From Quillaja saponaria (lineage: Eukaryota; Streptophyta; Magnoliopsida; Fabales; Quillajaceae), in contig CM055611.1 of NCBI GenBank assembly GCA_029379385.1, positions 23,278,092-23,342,091 on the forward strand: a DNA stretch of 64,000 bases. The letters run 5' to 3'. Positions 21,690-33,798 of the stretch are shown here, piece by piece (position 1 is the first letter of the stretch; every line of letters begins with the position of its first letter). The position numbers and the translations under genes are program-made. The notes under the pieces are model-generated. The model saw only the letters and a program-made list of their open reading frames with translations, did no database searches and was not told where the DNA came from.

Positions 21690-24365
21690 TCAGTCTGACT
21701 CATAATCCATGGAATAGAAAGAGTCAGAGCCGTACATTTCTACACGGTAAGGGTACATTTCTCCGGTGTGTGAATAATCAAATATATCTTGAAATCTTGA
21801 ACTGAATACGTCTTTAGTGGATTGATCCTCCCAGTCTAAGCTATTCCACCAGCATGTCTCTCCCACAATACGTTCTAGACTCCTTGCACTATCAGAATCA
21901 AATGGGAGGTTCGTCAGAGCGTTACAGCTATACACATTGACATTCTTCAAGCTGGGAAATCTTAATGCCGATTGACATATGCTCCTTAGTCTTGGTAAGT
22001 TCCTTAATTCTAAAGTTTCGAGACTCCCCAGAACTTGCCAATTTACTTCTCCAATTTCTCCAGCTCCAAAATCCTCACTTACAATTGCATTGATCGAGTC
22101 ACAGCCCACTATTTTAAGGCTTCGAAGATTTGGAGCATTAGTGAGCCAAGTCAAATTAGGAATTCCACATTTAGTTACTTCTAAATTTTGAAGGTTGCAA
22201 ATTATGCGTTCATGTCTCGTAAGCTCCCAGTTGTTGAGTGACAATGGTGAATATTCTGGTGAGAAGAATTCGAGCCTCAGATATTTAATGCGCCTCTGCA
22301 ATTTGGTGGAGTTCAGTAACATTTCTAGAGAAGAGAAACTGAACAACACAATGCTTATGTCTTTCAGGTCTTCCAAGCATTCCAGCTCCCCCAAGAAGAG
22401 AATTTCATCGTAGTAGTATGGGCGCTGGATAAAACTACGAAAGAGAATCATTAATTCACTGAAAACTTGCAAGGATGAAAGACTTGACATCAACATCTTT
22501 GGGATGGTAAGAGGGCCAATAAAGTTTAACATCAAACACCTCGACCTTTTCAACTTGTTAAGCTCAATGGGCAACTCTGTTATACGTGTATGTGATAGAT
22601 TCAAATACTGCAGGTTAGTTAATTCACCAATTTCTGCTGGTATTTCCACTAAATTGGCATTATGCGACAAGTCTAATACTTTGAGAGCTTGCCCAGACTT
22701 GAAGTAGTCTTTCGGAAATTTATTCAGCCCAGTTTTCCCAACCATCATAGTCAACAAATTGAGAGAAAAAGGTTCTCCAAGTGATATTGGTAATGTAGAA
22801 TGCCAGAGTGATAACCTTTCCGCTTCTCTCCATTTTGCAAGTTGGTCACTAGCATAGATTGAACTTAAAGCAGTGCTGTCAAATACCCCAAATTTGGGTT
22901 TTGAACCATGCTCACATGCTACCCACAAAGCCATATCTCTTATCACATCATGCATCTTAACACTATCTTCATTAGCTTCACCTTTTTCGAACAAGCATGC
23001 TTGCTTCAAAAATCGATGATCTCTTCTCCTTCGATGCGCGCTCCATATACATCTCCAGTTTCATCTAAAAACCCCTCTCCAATCCAAAGCTCAATCAGTT
23101 GGTCCTTTTTTATGTTATAGTCCTCAGGGAACAAGAAGCAGTACAGGAAACAAGTTTTATGGGTAGGACTTGGCAAGCTATTGAAGCTGAATTCAAGAAG
23201 CAGAAAGACTTCATCAACCATACCTGAGACTTTTGATGGATAATTCTTCAAGGTTTGAATAGCACGCTTCCATTGATTGGGATCCTTCTTGTTAGCCATA
23301 GCCTGTCCAACAGTAATAAGAGCGAGGGGCAGTCCTTGCCACTCTGCAACCACTTCTTTAGCAAGATATGGTATGCTAGCATGAGAATTTAGAGTCTCTT
23401 CACCAACTTTGTCTTGAAACAATTCGAGTGCTCGTTCATGTGCCAAAAACTCAACTCTGATACTTCTATGAGCTCCCATATTTCCACAAACCTCCTCAGA
23501 TCAAGTCGTGAATAGCACTTTGGATCCATTTTGATCTCCAGGATTTGGCATTCCCAGATTCAGTTATCAAATCTCCTCCATACATCATCCAATAACAACA
23601 CAAATTTTTCCTTTTCATTACATTGAATATGGCAACAGCTCTTTCATCTACATTTCTTTCACGCCAATCTTCATCTGGGATATGTAATTTATTTCGAATG
23701 ACTTGTTGAATTTTCACAATATCTAATTTTTGAGAAACCACAACCCAAATGACCACATCGAACTCATGTCTGGTAGAAAGGAAATCATTGTTGAATTTCT
23801 TTAAAAGAGTTGTCTTGCTAACTCCACCCATGCCATACAAACCAATGATGCCAACACTAGCATCTTCAAAACATTTACATACCTTGTCAAAGCTTGATTC
23901 CAACCCCACAGTGGTCGTCTCCATAGGTAATTCTTCGACTGGTGCATGAGGCATTTTCTGACCAACAATATTGAGGGTATGCCTTTTATCTACTAGTGCC
24001 CTCACTTCATTGATCATTTCAGGCAATCCCTTTCCAAGCTTGTAGATACTGCAACAATTCTTGGGACAACAACTCCATATACATTTACTCTGTGTTACTT
24101 GTTCACCTTTGTGAAGAATTAGACCTACTTCTTTTACCTTGGCTTCAACATGAACTAGCCAATTACTCACTTCATTTGTTGGCTTCCATTGCTGTTCCTC
24201 AAAGACTTCAATCTCCATGTTAACATCTTGGTAAACGCTATTGAGTTCATCTCTAGCATTTTGCAGTGAGTTGAGATTGTTTTGGAGGTTGCGAAAGTAA
24301 CCAATACGGTTGGCACTGCAATCCCACAAGCGTGTGAATATCTCCAAAATTGGACCGAAATCCAT
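21690..24365 (-). pseudogene. CNL-D, nearly intact but frameshifted
   Basis: From ATG 24365 (MDFGPILEIFTRLWDCSANR) to the stop at 21690, all CNL parts are present: RPS5-type coiled coil, P-loop, FDVVIWVVVSQ, GLPLALITVG, FLFPEDYNI, SVKMHDVIRDMALW, LRRs and an acidic, Tyr-rich tail (YSMDYESD). The reading frame breaks at least at about 23606 (one T lost from a run, ruining kinase-2), again before 23480, and at about 23007 (one base lost in DYLKQACL). The P-loop reads GMGGVSKTT: the last Gly before the catalytic Lys is Ser. Closest to gene G. The three frames could be a recent pseudogene or in part assembly error, but the P-loop change argues for loss of function. Confidence 0.92.
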
Positions 24366-24720
24366 TGCTTGTAAGAGACCAAGACTATAAGATGATGGAG
24401 GAAATAAAAACGAAAATGATGATCTTCAAAGGAACAAGTGAAACTAAAGCAACCTTTTTTGGTGCCAAGGGAAGTGAAACTAATGCAACTTTGTTATTGC
24501 AAGTTTTAACATTATAATTTGCTTTATTAAAGAAAGACTAGGAATCTGATGTCCCATAAAAACATAAAAAATACAAGAAGATAAGAGCACGTACTATTGT
24601 AACTTTTTTTTTGTGCTAAAGAAAATGATACTAAAGCAACTTTGTTATTGCAAGTTTTAACATTATAATTTGCTTTATTAAAGAAAGAGTAGAAATCCAA
24701 TGTCCAAAAAAATTTTAAAA
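24366..24720 (-). promoter_or_regulatory. 5' flank of CNL-D, shared with gene F
   Basis: Matches 36495-36740 upstream of F. The block 'aaactaaagcaac...tttgttattgc...tttgctttattaaagaaag' occurs twice in tandem here (about 24440-24545 and 24605-24690) and once upstream of F. Confidence 0.6.
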
Positions 24721-25089
24721 AATCAGAGTACGACAACAACACAAGACAACGAACTATTGCCATTTGAGACAAATGATTAGCCTAAATAAGTCCCAAATTC
24801 TGTTTAGCTCCATTCTCAAATTTAAACTACCATTTCTTCTATTTTGAATATCAATATTACTGATAATTTGGGAAATTATTTGGAGTTTCCTCTAATTCAA
24901 GGTGTTGCCAAAAGAAAGGACTATCAATTTACCATAAATAGGGGCAGAGACAAATTGACTGTTAGAAGTCAAAATGTCTTTCTTTGACTTGGAGAATCAC
25001 CTTGTTCAAATATGTTATCTATGCTATTCCTAATTATTACATACAGTCCTGTGTCATTCTTGTGTCTTGAGTGCAAAGGATAGATTTAA
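24721..25089. other. Spacer
   Basis: No gene or recognised element. Confidence 0.4.
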
Positions 25090-25360
25090 CATGAACTTTT
25101 TATGGGGTTCCACTGATGAGAAAAGAAAGACCCACCTTCTAGGTTGAGACAAGATTAATGAAAAAAATAAAGGTGGTCTTGGCCTCCGTAAAACTAGATT
25201 GTGAAATCAAACTTTAGTGGCCAAGCTTAGTCGGAGTCTTGTCAAAGGGAATTATGGTAATTGGAGAAGGATTCTTAAAGCCAAGTACATTATAAGAGGC
25301 CACCTTCTAGTTCTTTAATTAGAAATAAGAAAGGGTCCTTTATTTGGAGTAGTGTTTGAT
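25090..25360 (+). pseudogene. L1-type LINE fragment
   Basis: Reads NFLWGSTDEKRKTHLLG, GGLGLRKTRL, LVAKLSRSL, WRRILKAKYI, then KGSFIW in a shifted frame. This is the region between reverse transcriptase and RNase H in plant L1 LINE ORF2. Several stops are present. Different family from the RTE pieces. Confidence 0.82.
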
Positions 25361-27449
25361 AGGTCCCGTACACATCCACACACATACATAGTCAAAAAGA
25401 AGATACAGCCTTCTTTGAAATTGCTTGCAGGTGTATGTGAAGACCGGAAGAATTTCTTCAGCAGCCTTGCCATTTTCTTCTTTCGCACTACAAGAAAAAT
25501 GCTCAATACTGACTTAACGACTAACCAACCAAAATAAAATTCTAATATATTACCGACCAACTATTAGTCGATAATTTGGTCAGTATTTTAGCGGGAATCT
25601 ATTTTTTTAAGTGATGATTACCGACCAACGATGGCGGGTCGGTAAATGTATTTAGTTTTAAAGAGGCATTTTGTATTTTTTTACCGACCAACCATTGTGG
25701 TGCGTCGGTGATTTTTAATAACAAAACGAGTGTTTTATAATATTTTTTTTTTCCCAACTCTCTACGTTTCCAAAGCCCTAGCCAGATATCCCCAACCTTC
25801 TGCGTTTCTAAATCCCTAGCCAGCTTCGCACCGTAATCCTCTCTTTGCCCCTTCCAACTCCATTTTCTTCAATTTATGCTCTCATTTCTGAGCTTCACTC
25901 CATAATCCGTTGAGGGAGAAAAGGGTGGTCTTTAGGTGGTGTGATTAGAGGTCAAAATCAGTGAAACGGCAGCGGACTAAGCATCGTTTCTCTTGTTGCG
26001 ATGGTTGGAAAAGACACAGGTATGTGGGTTTGTGGAATTTATATGTGAAAATCAGTGAAACCAAAATCGTTTCTCTATAGGGATGAATTGGGTTTGAGGA
26101 ATTTTTTTTGTAGGATATAGTTTTGGATCCAATTTATGGATGTCATGACCAGTTTATTGAGATTTCGTTGTTGGGTTTTGTAAATTGTTCGAGAATTTTG
26201 GGATTTTCGAACTGGAAAAGCTCACTTGCATTCTTTGTTCAATTTCAATTTTGGGAAGACTAGAAGCTTTTACTGTTTCTTTGAAGTAATTATCGAAGTT
26301 TTCTACTTGTGCTTTTTTATGTTATAGTTAGCAGCCTCTGCGTATGTTTTTTTTATCTCCATGTTGAATTGAATATATGTTTCCATCAATTAATTATCTC
26401 ATGTAATACACTTGCATATAGTGAACAATCCGAAAAAATCAGGACCAATGCTGAATGAGACATTTCTGGGTCTACTTTATCCTACCGAAAACTACAAAGT
26501 GTTAGAATCTTCGTTATCTATTTTATTTAGAAAAATATTTTATTTTACCTTGGATCCATAATGGTGGTATTCTTGGAAAATATTCTTTATGGATGCCCTT
26601 CTTTTACAGCTATGGCTATTTGAGGAATACAAAAGTAAAGTTTATTTTGGTGACTACAGATCTAGATGTTAGAGATGTAGATGTAAGAAATGTGAGTATA
26701 ATTATGAATTGTTCATTATGAATTGGTCACAACAGATCTAGATGGTAGTCTTGTTGCGGCGATTGAACCTTTTTGTTTGATCCTTTGCAAACAAGTGAAA
26801 TTAAATTTATTTTCCAGGGAAGTGTCTTGGACTGCTAAATCTGTATATTCTTGTTTGATTTTGTTAGTACTCTTGCATTCTGTGTTGGTTTTTGCTTTTG
26901 AGTTTTGTTATTGATCCTGCTGAGAAGTGGAAGATTCTCTATCCAAGTTCTGGTGCTTCAAATCAATGTGTAAAGAAATGCTAGCAAGAGGTTACATCAG
27001 CTATGAAGATGCCATCCCCTAGTACTAAAATTTCTTAACCCAATGGTACAAAGGATGTCATCTATCTTCAAATCTGGATCTCCATTCTCCATGAAATACC
27101 AAAATCGTTTCTCTTTGCCCTTTCCACACGCTGTACCAAAATCGTGTGTCTATAAATATAGAAATCCATCTACCTTATATTTACATCATAACTCATCAAA
27201 TCCTTCATTCTTTTAGCTTTTTTTCTTTCTGTTCTACCTCATATCATATATATTACAAAGCACTGTGTTTTTCTAATATTATATGTTATTATTTTTGTTT
27301 TTCATGTTATAAACATTTATAATCCAGAAGTAAGTTTCTGTCCACTTTCTATTTTATTTTAAATTTTATGGGGTATTGGATATTGTCTTCAAATGCTTGT
27401 GGTTAGATTTGAAACTTTATATGCAAGAAGAAAAAAAATTGAAACATGA

Positions 27450-27975
27450 AAATTTACTACTAGAAGATTTGGTGAATGGAGTGTTGTGCTAAAACTGGTT
27501 TGTACTATGAAACTGTCAAAAAAATATCTAAGGTATTTATAATTTGTCCCTTACATGGAGTAGTACTGATTATCATTGATACAATTATAATACCCAAAAT
27601 CCAAATCTTCATAATTACAACAAACCGCAGGGTGACTCATTCTCTTAAACATATTTGTGAAATTTCAATAATTGCATTGACGATTTATAACCCAATCTCA
27701 CATGTATCCATGTAGAAAGCTTTGGAGAAGAACGATGCTGGAGACTATTTCCCCCGTTTATGCTGTCAGCTTAGGATTTGAACTTCTATTAAAGATTTTC
27801 AGCAAGGTAATTTATTAGTTATCCCTTCGCATTACTCATTTTGCAAATGTTGCTCATTATACTGATCAATCTTTCTTTATTGGGCAGGACCAAAATATTC
27901 TTGAAAGATTTAATGCATCAAATCAGGCTAGTACTTTTGTCAAAAATTTGAATATGAAAGAACTCTGTTCCAAAG
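27450..27975 (+). pseudogene. Captured gamma-glutamyl hydrolase fragment (three exons)
   Basis: Three exon-like pieces with conventional splice sites: about 27450-27532 (EDLVNGVL..., AKTGLYYETVKKISK, then gt), 27716-27806 (tgtag, then KALEKNDAGDYFP and YAVSLGFELLLKIFSK, then gt) and 27898-27975 (gggcag, then DQNILERFNASNQASTFVKN, then gt). They match consecutive exons of plant gamma-glutamyl hydrolase, the vacuolar enzyme that trims polyglutamate from folates. A frameshift lies after DYFP and the FTGGW segment is missing. The nucleophile motif, usually ..CLGFE, reads SLGFE here, so the catalytic Cys is Ser. Introns are retained, so the capture was from DNA, not from mRNA. Confidence 0.82.
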
Positions 27976-29260
27976 GTATACAATTTAGAATAATGTTTTT
28001 TTAGACTAGTAGTTAAGTAACTATAGTTGATGAGCTAGAGTATAAAGCCCCTCTTATAATAATGTTCTGCAATATTTTGTTGCTAATAGCTAGTAGGTTT
28101 TATTTGATGTAATTAATTGTATCCGAAATTTCTTATAATGAACTAGCTGCTTAGATCATAGTTATAAACCTACAAACTGAGATTTCTACTTGCAACAAGT
28201 TTGAAGTGAATTTTTCAAATTGCTGAAACAGTTTAATGTAGTTGAAATTTCTGGCATAGAGATTTTTGAAAAAAGAGGTTGCTTAGTGGGTTCTTATGAT
28301 GATGATTTAGATATGATTTGGTTTTTATATGTTTAACTTCTCTAGGCTAAAAGGAAAAGTCTGTCATAGGCAGCAAATTTGGTAAAGAAATCATCCTATA
28401 GTTGAAGATTTGAGAAATCGTTATTGTAGTTGGCTCAAAATGCAACTTAATCAATAATTGAATTGGGATTCTAGGAGACTAGTCCAATTTTGAAAGCGAA
28501 TGTGGATCCCTCTTCAAATAAATAAACTAAGAATCTGATTGCATTTGCTAGGCCTAAAATTAATCAACTAGAATAATTTATATATGAATGGGGTGTTATT
28601 TTCTACTCATGTGCATTGTGTTGTTCAAAGGGTTGCAATCAAACTTACCTCATTTGACACTTCATGGAGAAGATTAGATTAGATTGTCATTCATCCACCA
28701 TGCATGCATGTGAATTTAATGGAACTTATACTACAAGGCCTTCTATTACAGCTACTGATTGGATATTTACTAGAAATCTCAGTACATCAAGTGATAGGTT
28801 TGCACATTTGATCTGAGTAACCAAATGTTGTTTTGCTTTTTCATTTTCATGCCTGCCAAATTTGAAAATTCCTATCCCCTCTCCAGATTCATACAAAAAT
28901 AAACTATTCCTATACTGATTTCTCAACTCATAAATTTGTTTCAATGTCCATTTCGTTGTCCACTAGACTATGAATTCTTAAAGGTCTTACCCTTAAAAAA
29001 TTCTTTACCCCATGCAATCCAAAGAGAGCTAATTAATATAATAGAATATATGCATATCCTTCATTGGTTGTAATGGATATTAAATTTGAAGTTATTCTTT
29101 CATTGGATAAAGTTAGCTTTAAGTCTTTGTATGGGAAAGGTAGTGTGATGACTGATGTTTATGCATAGTTGATTTTTAATTCTCAATGCAAGTTTTAATA
29201 CAAGGTAATTATATACTCATTGTCCTTATTATATATTAATTAGTTATTTTATTTCAACAG

Positions 29261-29369
29261 AGTCATGTGGGGGGCTTCTTCTATTGGTGGAAATTGTGAA
29301 GTTGATTTGGAACAAGAAGATGTAGAAAATAATCAAGAGCACAATGACGATTATGATGAGGATAATTAG
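29261..29369 (+). other. Terminal exon candidate of the CACTA element
   Basis: After a good acceptor (ttatttcaacag) an open frame reads VMWGASSIGGNCEVDLEQED and ends in an acidic NNQEHNDDYDEDN before TAG. It could be the tail of a CACTA protein or of a chimeric transcript with the captured exons. Not recognised by family. Confidence 0.4.
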
Positions 29370-29826
29370 CTAGTAATTTTTTATTTTTATGATATATTAA
29401 TGGATTATTATTATATTTAAGCATGTTACATTGTTTTGATTAATTACTTTGATAACTATATGACAATGTTATTTTAATTTTTTGAAAGATTTAGTATTCA
29501 GTATTAGTTTATAAATTAGTTATTGTAAAATAGATTTTTATTAAAATTATTTATAAATAAATAAATAAAATCAAAACCTCATAACAAGAACCTTGATTAT
29601 TACCGACTAGCCTCATTTTCTTGCCAAATTTTTTTACCAACCAACTTTTACAACTAACTTTAGTCAGTAATTACCAGCTAACCTTATAGTTGGTCGGTAT
29701 TAGCGACCTCAATTTTACCTACCACTTTTTACAGACCAAAAGTTGGTCGGTAAGTCTTTAACGACCAACTTTTTCCTCTTTACCAACCAACTTGGTTGGT
29801 CGGAAAAGAGTAGTTTTCTTGTAGTG

Positions 29827-30330
29827 TGATTGGCTGCCACAACCTTTGTTGAAATTAGTTGTTCTTTGGCTGCTACTTTGGTGAGTGATGGCTAAATTAT
29901 TCACACCAAAATTTCAAAAAATGTGGCAGGATTTTGGCTCTATAAATAGAGCTCCAATGTACAGCAGAAAGAGCAAACCAGAGAAGAGAGAAAGAGAAAA
30001 GAATAAGCTCTTGAGTTATTGTGGAGATACAAGAATGGAAGGCAAGCAAAATGCTGCCTAATTAAAGTGCTAGGTGTGCACTGTGAGGTTCCAAAGTGAG
30101 ATCAAGTGTGTGTGAGAGATAAAAATAGTAAGAAAATACTCATTCAGTGTGAGTGTTAGTTGTGGGTTACTATTTTTGGGAAAGTTTCTACACTGAGTTA
30201 TTCATTTTGATGATATTTGTGTGTCTCTAGTAGTAACTAGGGTTGATTTGTGTATCTCTAGAAGTAACTAGAGAGAATTTGTGTACTTGTTGTACAAAAT
30301 AACTGTCATGAACTATCTAATTAAGTATAT
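29827..30330 (+). mobile_element. Copia-like LTR remnant
   Basis: Contains a strong TATA box (ctctataaatagagctc, about 29938) and downstream sequence ('gtgtgagagataaaa', 'tctctagtagtaactag') shared with 49620-49830. It is adjacent to the CACTA right end, which seems to have inserted in or beside it. No internal genes. Confidence 0.55.
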
Positions 30331-32110
30331 AATAATTAAAGTGCAATTAACTAAAAATTAAATTTAACTTGGTCCAAGGTTCAACCCCATCAAAATAATA
30401 GCTAAAAAAAATAAATAAATAAAAATTTATTGCATTATTTGAGTGATTTTTCTCCCAAAAAAACTAGAAAAAAAAAACTAAATAATAATATTAAAAATTT
30501 ATTTTCGTTAGATGAGAAATGTGTAGCATGAAATGAAAAATGTTGAATTTCAATAAAAGCTTCTATTATAAAATATAATTTAGTTTTGTCAAAATTTGTA
30601 ATATACATTAAGCCTAAACTGTTGGAAGAAAAAAATTTACATTATACTGCCCGACAAAATTTTGTAGATCCACTACTGCTCAAAGTTTACCATAAAGCCA
30701 TGTCTCTTATTATTATTATTTTTTTAGTACATTAGAATCTCTTTCCACAATTTTAGGTCTTAGATAATAGAATTATGTTATTTTATGTCAAAATTAATAA
30801 CATGCGTCTCGTAAAAATGAGAGAGATACATACAACAATTTTAAATCTTGCTAGTGGCAAACATCTATCATTGTAAATTTAAAATTTTATTTTATATAAG
30901 AAATTTGAATTATTACAATGATTTTTTAACAATTAATTACAAAATGTGTGAATTTCTTTATTTTTTAATATTTTTTCTGTTGGATTCTTTTAATTGCACA
31001 AAAAATAAAAGAAAAAGTGTCAGTGTCATTTTTAATTGGCTATGTAGGACAAGATCATGTATAGACAAATTAATTGCCAATGACAACATGTATACTAAAT
31101 TAATAAAGCTAAATTGACATAACATTTAATTAATATCCTTAAGATTCGAATTATCCTTTATAATATTTAATTATATAAGAAATTTTATCTTGTGTCTATA
31201 TTTATCATACAAGACCTAAACAAGCGTGAGGATCTAAATCAGTTGCCGTTGTAAATCTTAAAACTTTGAAGATAATATTTATTTAGCTTTGATAGCACAA
31301 ATGAAATCTAAAATACATTGAAAATTCAATCAAAAAATAAAATAAAATACATTGATAATTAATAATTGATGACACAAATCAAATGAAATGTTAAACAAGT
31401 TATCCCAATATTTATACTAAGCCAGTCAAGCCTTTCATAATTCACCTTATTGATTTCTTTCTTTTTTATTTAAGATATACATAATCAAACAAAGCCACGT
31501 TAATATTGATATTATTACTAGTTTAATTTCTTAAAATATTTATTTTCAATTAGTTTTCCCTCAGAATCACACTATCACACACATAGCTTCTTGACTTAAA
31601 ACAACAACCTTGCATGATATTTGCTTCTTCACACAACTGATTAAAGCAAGTTGTCAAGATCTTCTGTCTCATTAAAAAATATATCACACTATTAAAATTC
31701 TTCCCATAAACCAAACAAGATTTATCTATTCCATCATCCTCACCTAATTAGTAAAACAAAAAAGTTTTTTCACTTTACAATTATAATTCATCTAAACATA
31801 CATACTTGAGTTTGTCAATGGCAATGAACCATAGTCATCCATGAATTAGTACAACATAGATAGATTGAAGGGATCTGAGAAATGATTACTATTGTCGTCT
31901 CCTCACTGAGTAGATCTAGAACGATGTTTGATGTATACATTCAATCAAACAAGTAAAGTGAGTGATGAAGGAAAAGAAAAAGAGATGGTTCATGATCAAC
32001 CATAGTTTAAAATGATGATCCCCACATTAATATATGATTATGTGTTTTCCTAAATAATGTGATTCATTGTACCTGAAAAAAGTAATGTGACTCAACCGAA
32101 GTATGAGACC
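30331..32110. repeat. Cluster spacer, paralogous to 2860-4310
   Basis: From about 30790 it aligns with 2860-4310. Where the other copy goes on into CNL relic A, this one jumps from 'agtaatgtgactcaac' to a 15-bp remnant and the next module. No gene. Confidence 0.7.
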
Positions 32111-32114
32111 AAAA

Positions 32115-33420
32115 AAAAAAAAAAAATGGATGTAGGATCTTAGATTCAAGTCTTAATTAGTGTTGTCGTTTATGATACTTATCAAAATTAATTGTATGTG
32201 CTTGGAAGAAACCATAAGAAAATAAAAATAAAAATAAAAATATGAAAGCTATGTACGTGTTATATATTATTATCTAATTTAAGCATATTAATGTGTTTAT
32301 TATCGTAGTCAAGTAGTCGGGTTCGAATTATAGTTAGATCAATATAACTAACAAGGTTATAGGATATATTCTTTTAGAACAATATTAGAAGAATATAAGA
32401 TTATTTTGTTGTCGTTATTATATCATCAAATGGATAATAAGAATAAAAAGGTATAGAATGTGTTTAATTTTGAGAAAATAATCAAGTCAAAATTTTCATT
32501 GTATTTACTAGCATATTACTTTACAAAAGTTCTTAACTACAAGTAAACTTTCTCAAGTGAAAAGAATTGAATTTAATTAGACGATTAAAACTTTTTTAGA
32601 TAGATCTTGAATTTGTTTACTTATTAGCTGAGCTCGTCAAAATCGAAAGGCATCATAGCCATCAATTCCATATTATATATTATGCTATTTTAGCAGACAT
32701 GTTTTAAATTTTCATTGCTTGTTGGCTCAAGTGTTTCACATGAAAATTTTAAGTTTTGAAAACCTTGTCCATAAAAATTTCAAATAAATCAGATCATAAA
32801 AGAGAAAAAAATGAGAGGGAGGAACATAAATAGCTAAGTAAAAGTAAGAGTAACAATGTTAAAATATTAAATTAAATTAAATTCTATCATTTATATTTAT
32901 AATCCAAACAACATAATCAACTGAATTCCATCAAGAAAAAGATTTTGTTTTAAACACTTAAACTGAATTTAAATTGAACTCAATTGAATTGAAATGAAAT
33001 AAATTGAGTTTTTTTGTATAAATTTGTTCCAACTTCCACACCCTAAAGATAATTTATTCTAGCAATATAAATTTGTTTTAATTAATTAGAGCTATTTTGT
33101 AGTTAAGGTTAGCAATAGTTAATTACCAACTTTTCTTCTAGGTAGAAGAAAATTATGAGTTCAACATTTATAAAGCGAAGATAAGGACTTGAAAGATGTC
33201 AGTGTAAATTCTAAACAATATTACAAGAGAGTGAGGAACAATATATTAATTGTCTAATGGTGAGCATAGAGAATTTGTGTTAATGATTTGCTGGTATTCA
33301 GTTACCTTATATATATTTTAATTAATTTATTATTATGACTCAATTAAAAACATGTCACTTATTCATCTTTTGGATAAATTTTGGGAATTTAGTATTTACC
33401 TTTATTAAACATTGCTCATC
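32115..33420. repeat. Cluster spacer module, copy 3
   Basis: Longest copy of the spacer module (see 5100-5610), directly 3' of gene F. Contains a poly-A run at the left edge and an inserted AT-rich block around 32570-33040 not present in the other copies. Confidence 0.75.
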
Positions 33421-33514
33421 TCCTTCAAAATGCATATAAATAAATAAGTTACTCACTTTATTACCGATATCTAAAAGAGCTTATTCTAAACATAAACTTA
33501 TAAGTACGCTGAAG

Positions 33515-33798
33515 ACATCTTGGATAAACTTCTTCGAAAAGACATCTTGGATAAAATTCATTACCCTCCGCCAATACGTTCTTCGAAAAGACATCTTGGA
33601 TAAAATTCAGAAACTGCTTCTTCGAAAAGACATCTTGGATAAAATTCATTACCCTCCGCCAATACGTTCTTCGAAAAGACATCTTGGATAAAATTCAGAA
33701 ACTGCTTCTTCGAAAAGACATCTTGGATAAAATTCATTACCCTCCGCCAATACGTTCTTCGAAAAGACATCCAATACGGAAACTGCTTCTTCGAAAAG
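33515..33798 (-). repeat. 88-bp compound minisatellite at the end of CNL-F
   Basis: Alternating sub-units A (49 bp: 33542-33590, 33630-33678, 33718-33766) and B (39 bp: 33591-33629, 33679-33717, shortened 33767-33798), preceded by a 27-bp piece at 33515-33541. Both start 'acatcttggata' and end 'cttcgaaaag'. A plus B is 88 bp, so each period shifts the reading frame by one. The array overlaps the last about 50 codons and the 3' flank of gene F. Confidence 0.95.

Larger units (their letters stand above)
25486..29826. mobile_element. CACTA (En/Spm) transposon, 4.34 kb
   Basis: Terminal inverted repeats CACTACAAGAAAAATGCTC (left) and, on the complement of the right end, CACTACAAGAAAACTACTC match at 17 of 19. 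Sub-terminal regions (25540-25720, 29600-29815) are full of the motif ACCGACCAAC/GTTGGTCGGTAA in both orientations, as expected for CACTA transposase binding. The flanking trinucleotides (tcg and tga) do not form the expected 3-bp target duplication. No intact TNP2-type transposase is visible, so it is probably non-autonomous. Inside are a 5'-leader-like block (25750-26010), a short first exon candidate MVGKDT followed by GT at about 26020, captured gene exons (27450-27975) and a final exon (29261-29369). Confidence 0.9.

Noticed and set aside
26723..26914. 63-codon frame inside the CACTA element
   Set aside because: No family resemblance and no splice context linking it to the captured exons.
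25486..29826. A 3-bp target duplication for the CACTA element
   Set aside because: Flanking trinucleotides are tcg and tga and do not match; either the flank has mutated or rearrangement occurred.
33515..33798. The minisatellite as transcription-activator-like or LRR protein repeats
   Set aside because: The unit is not a multiple of three, so the peptide does not repeat in one frame.
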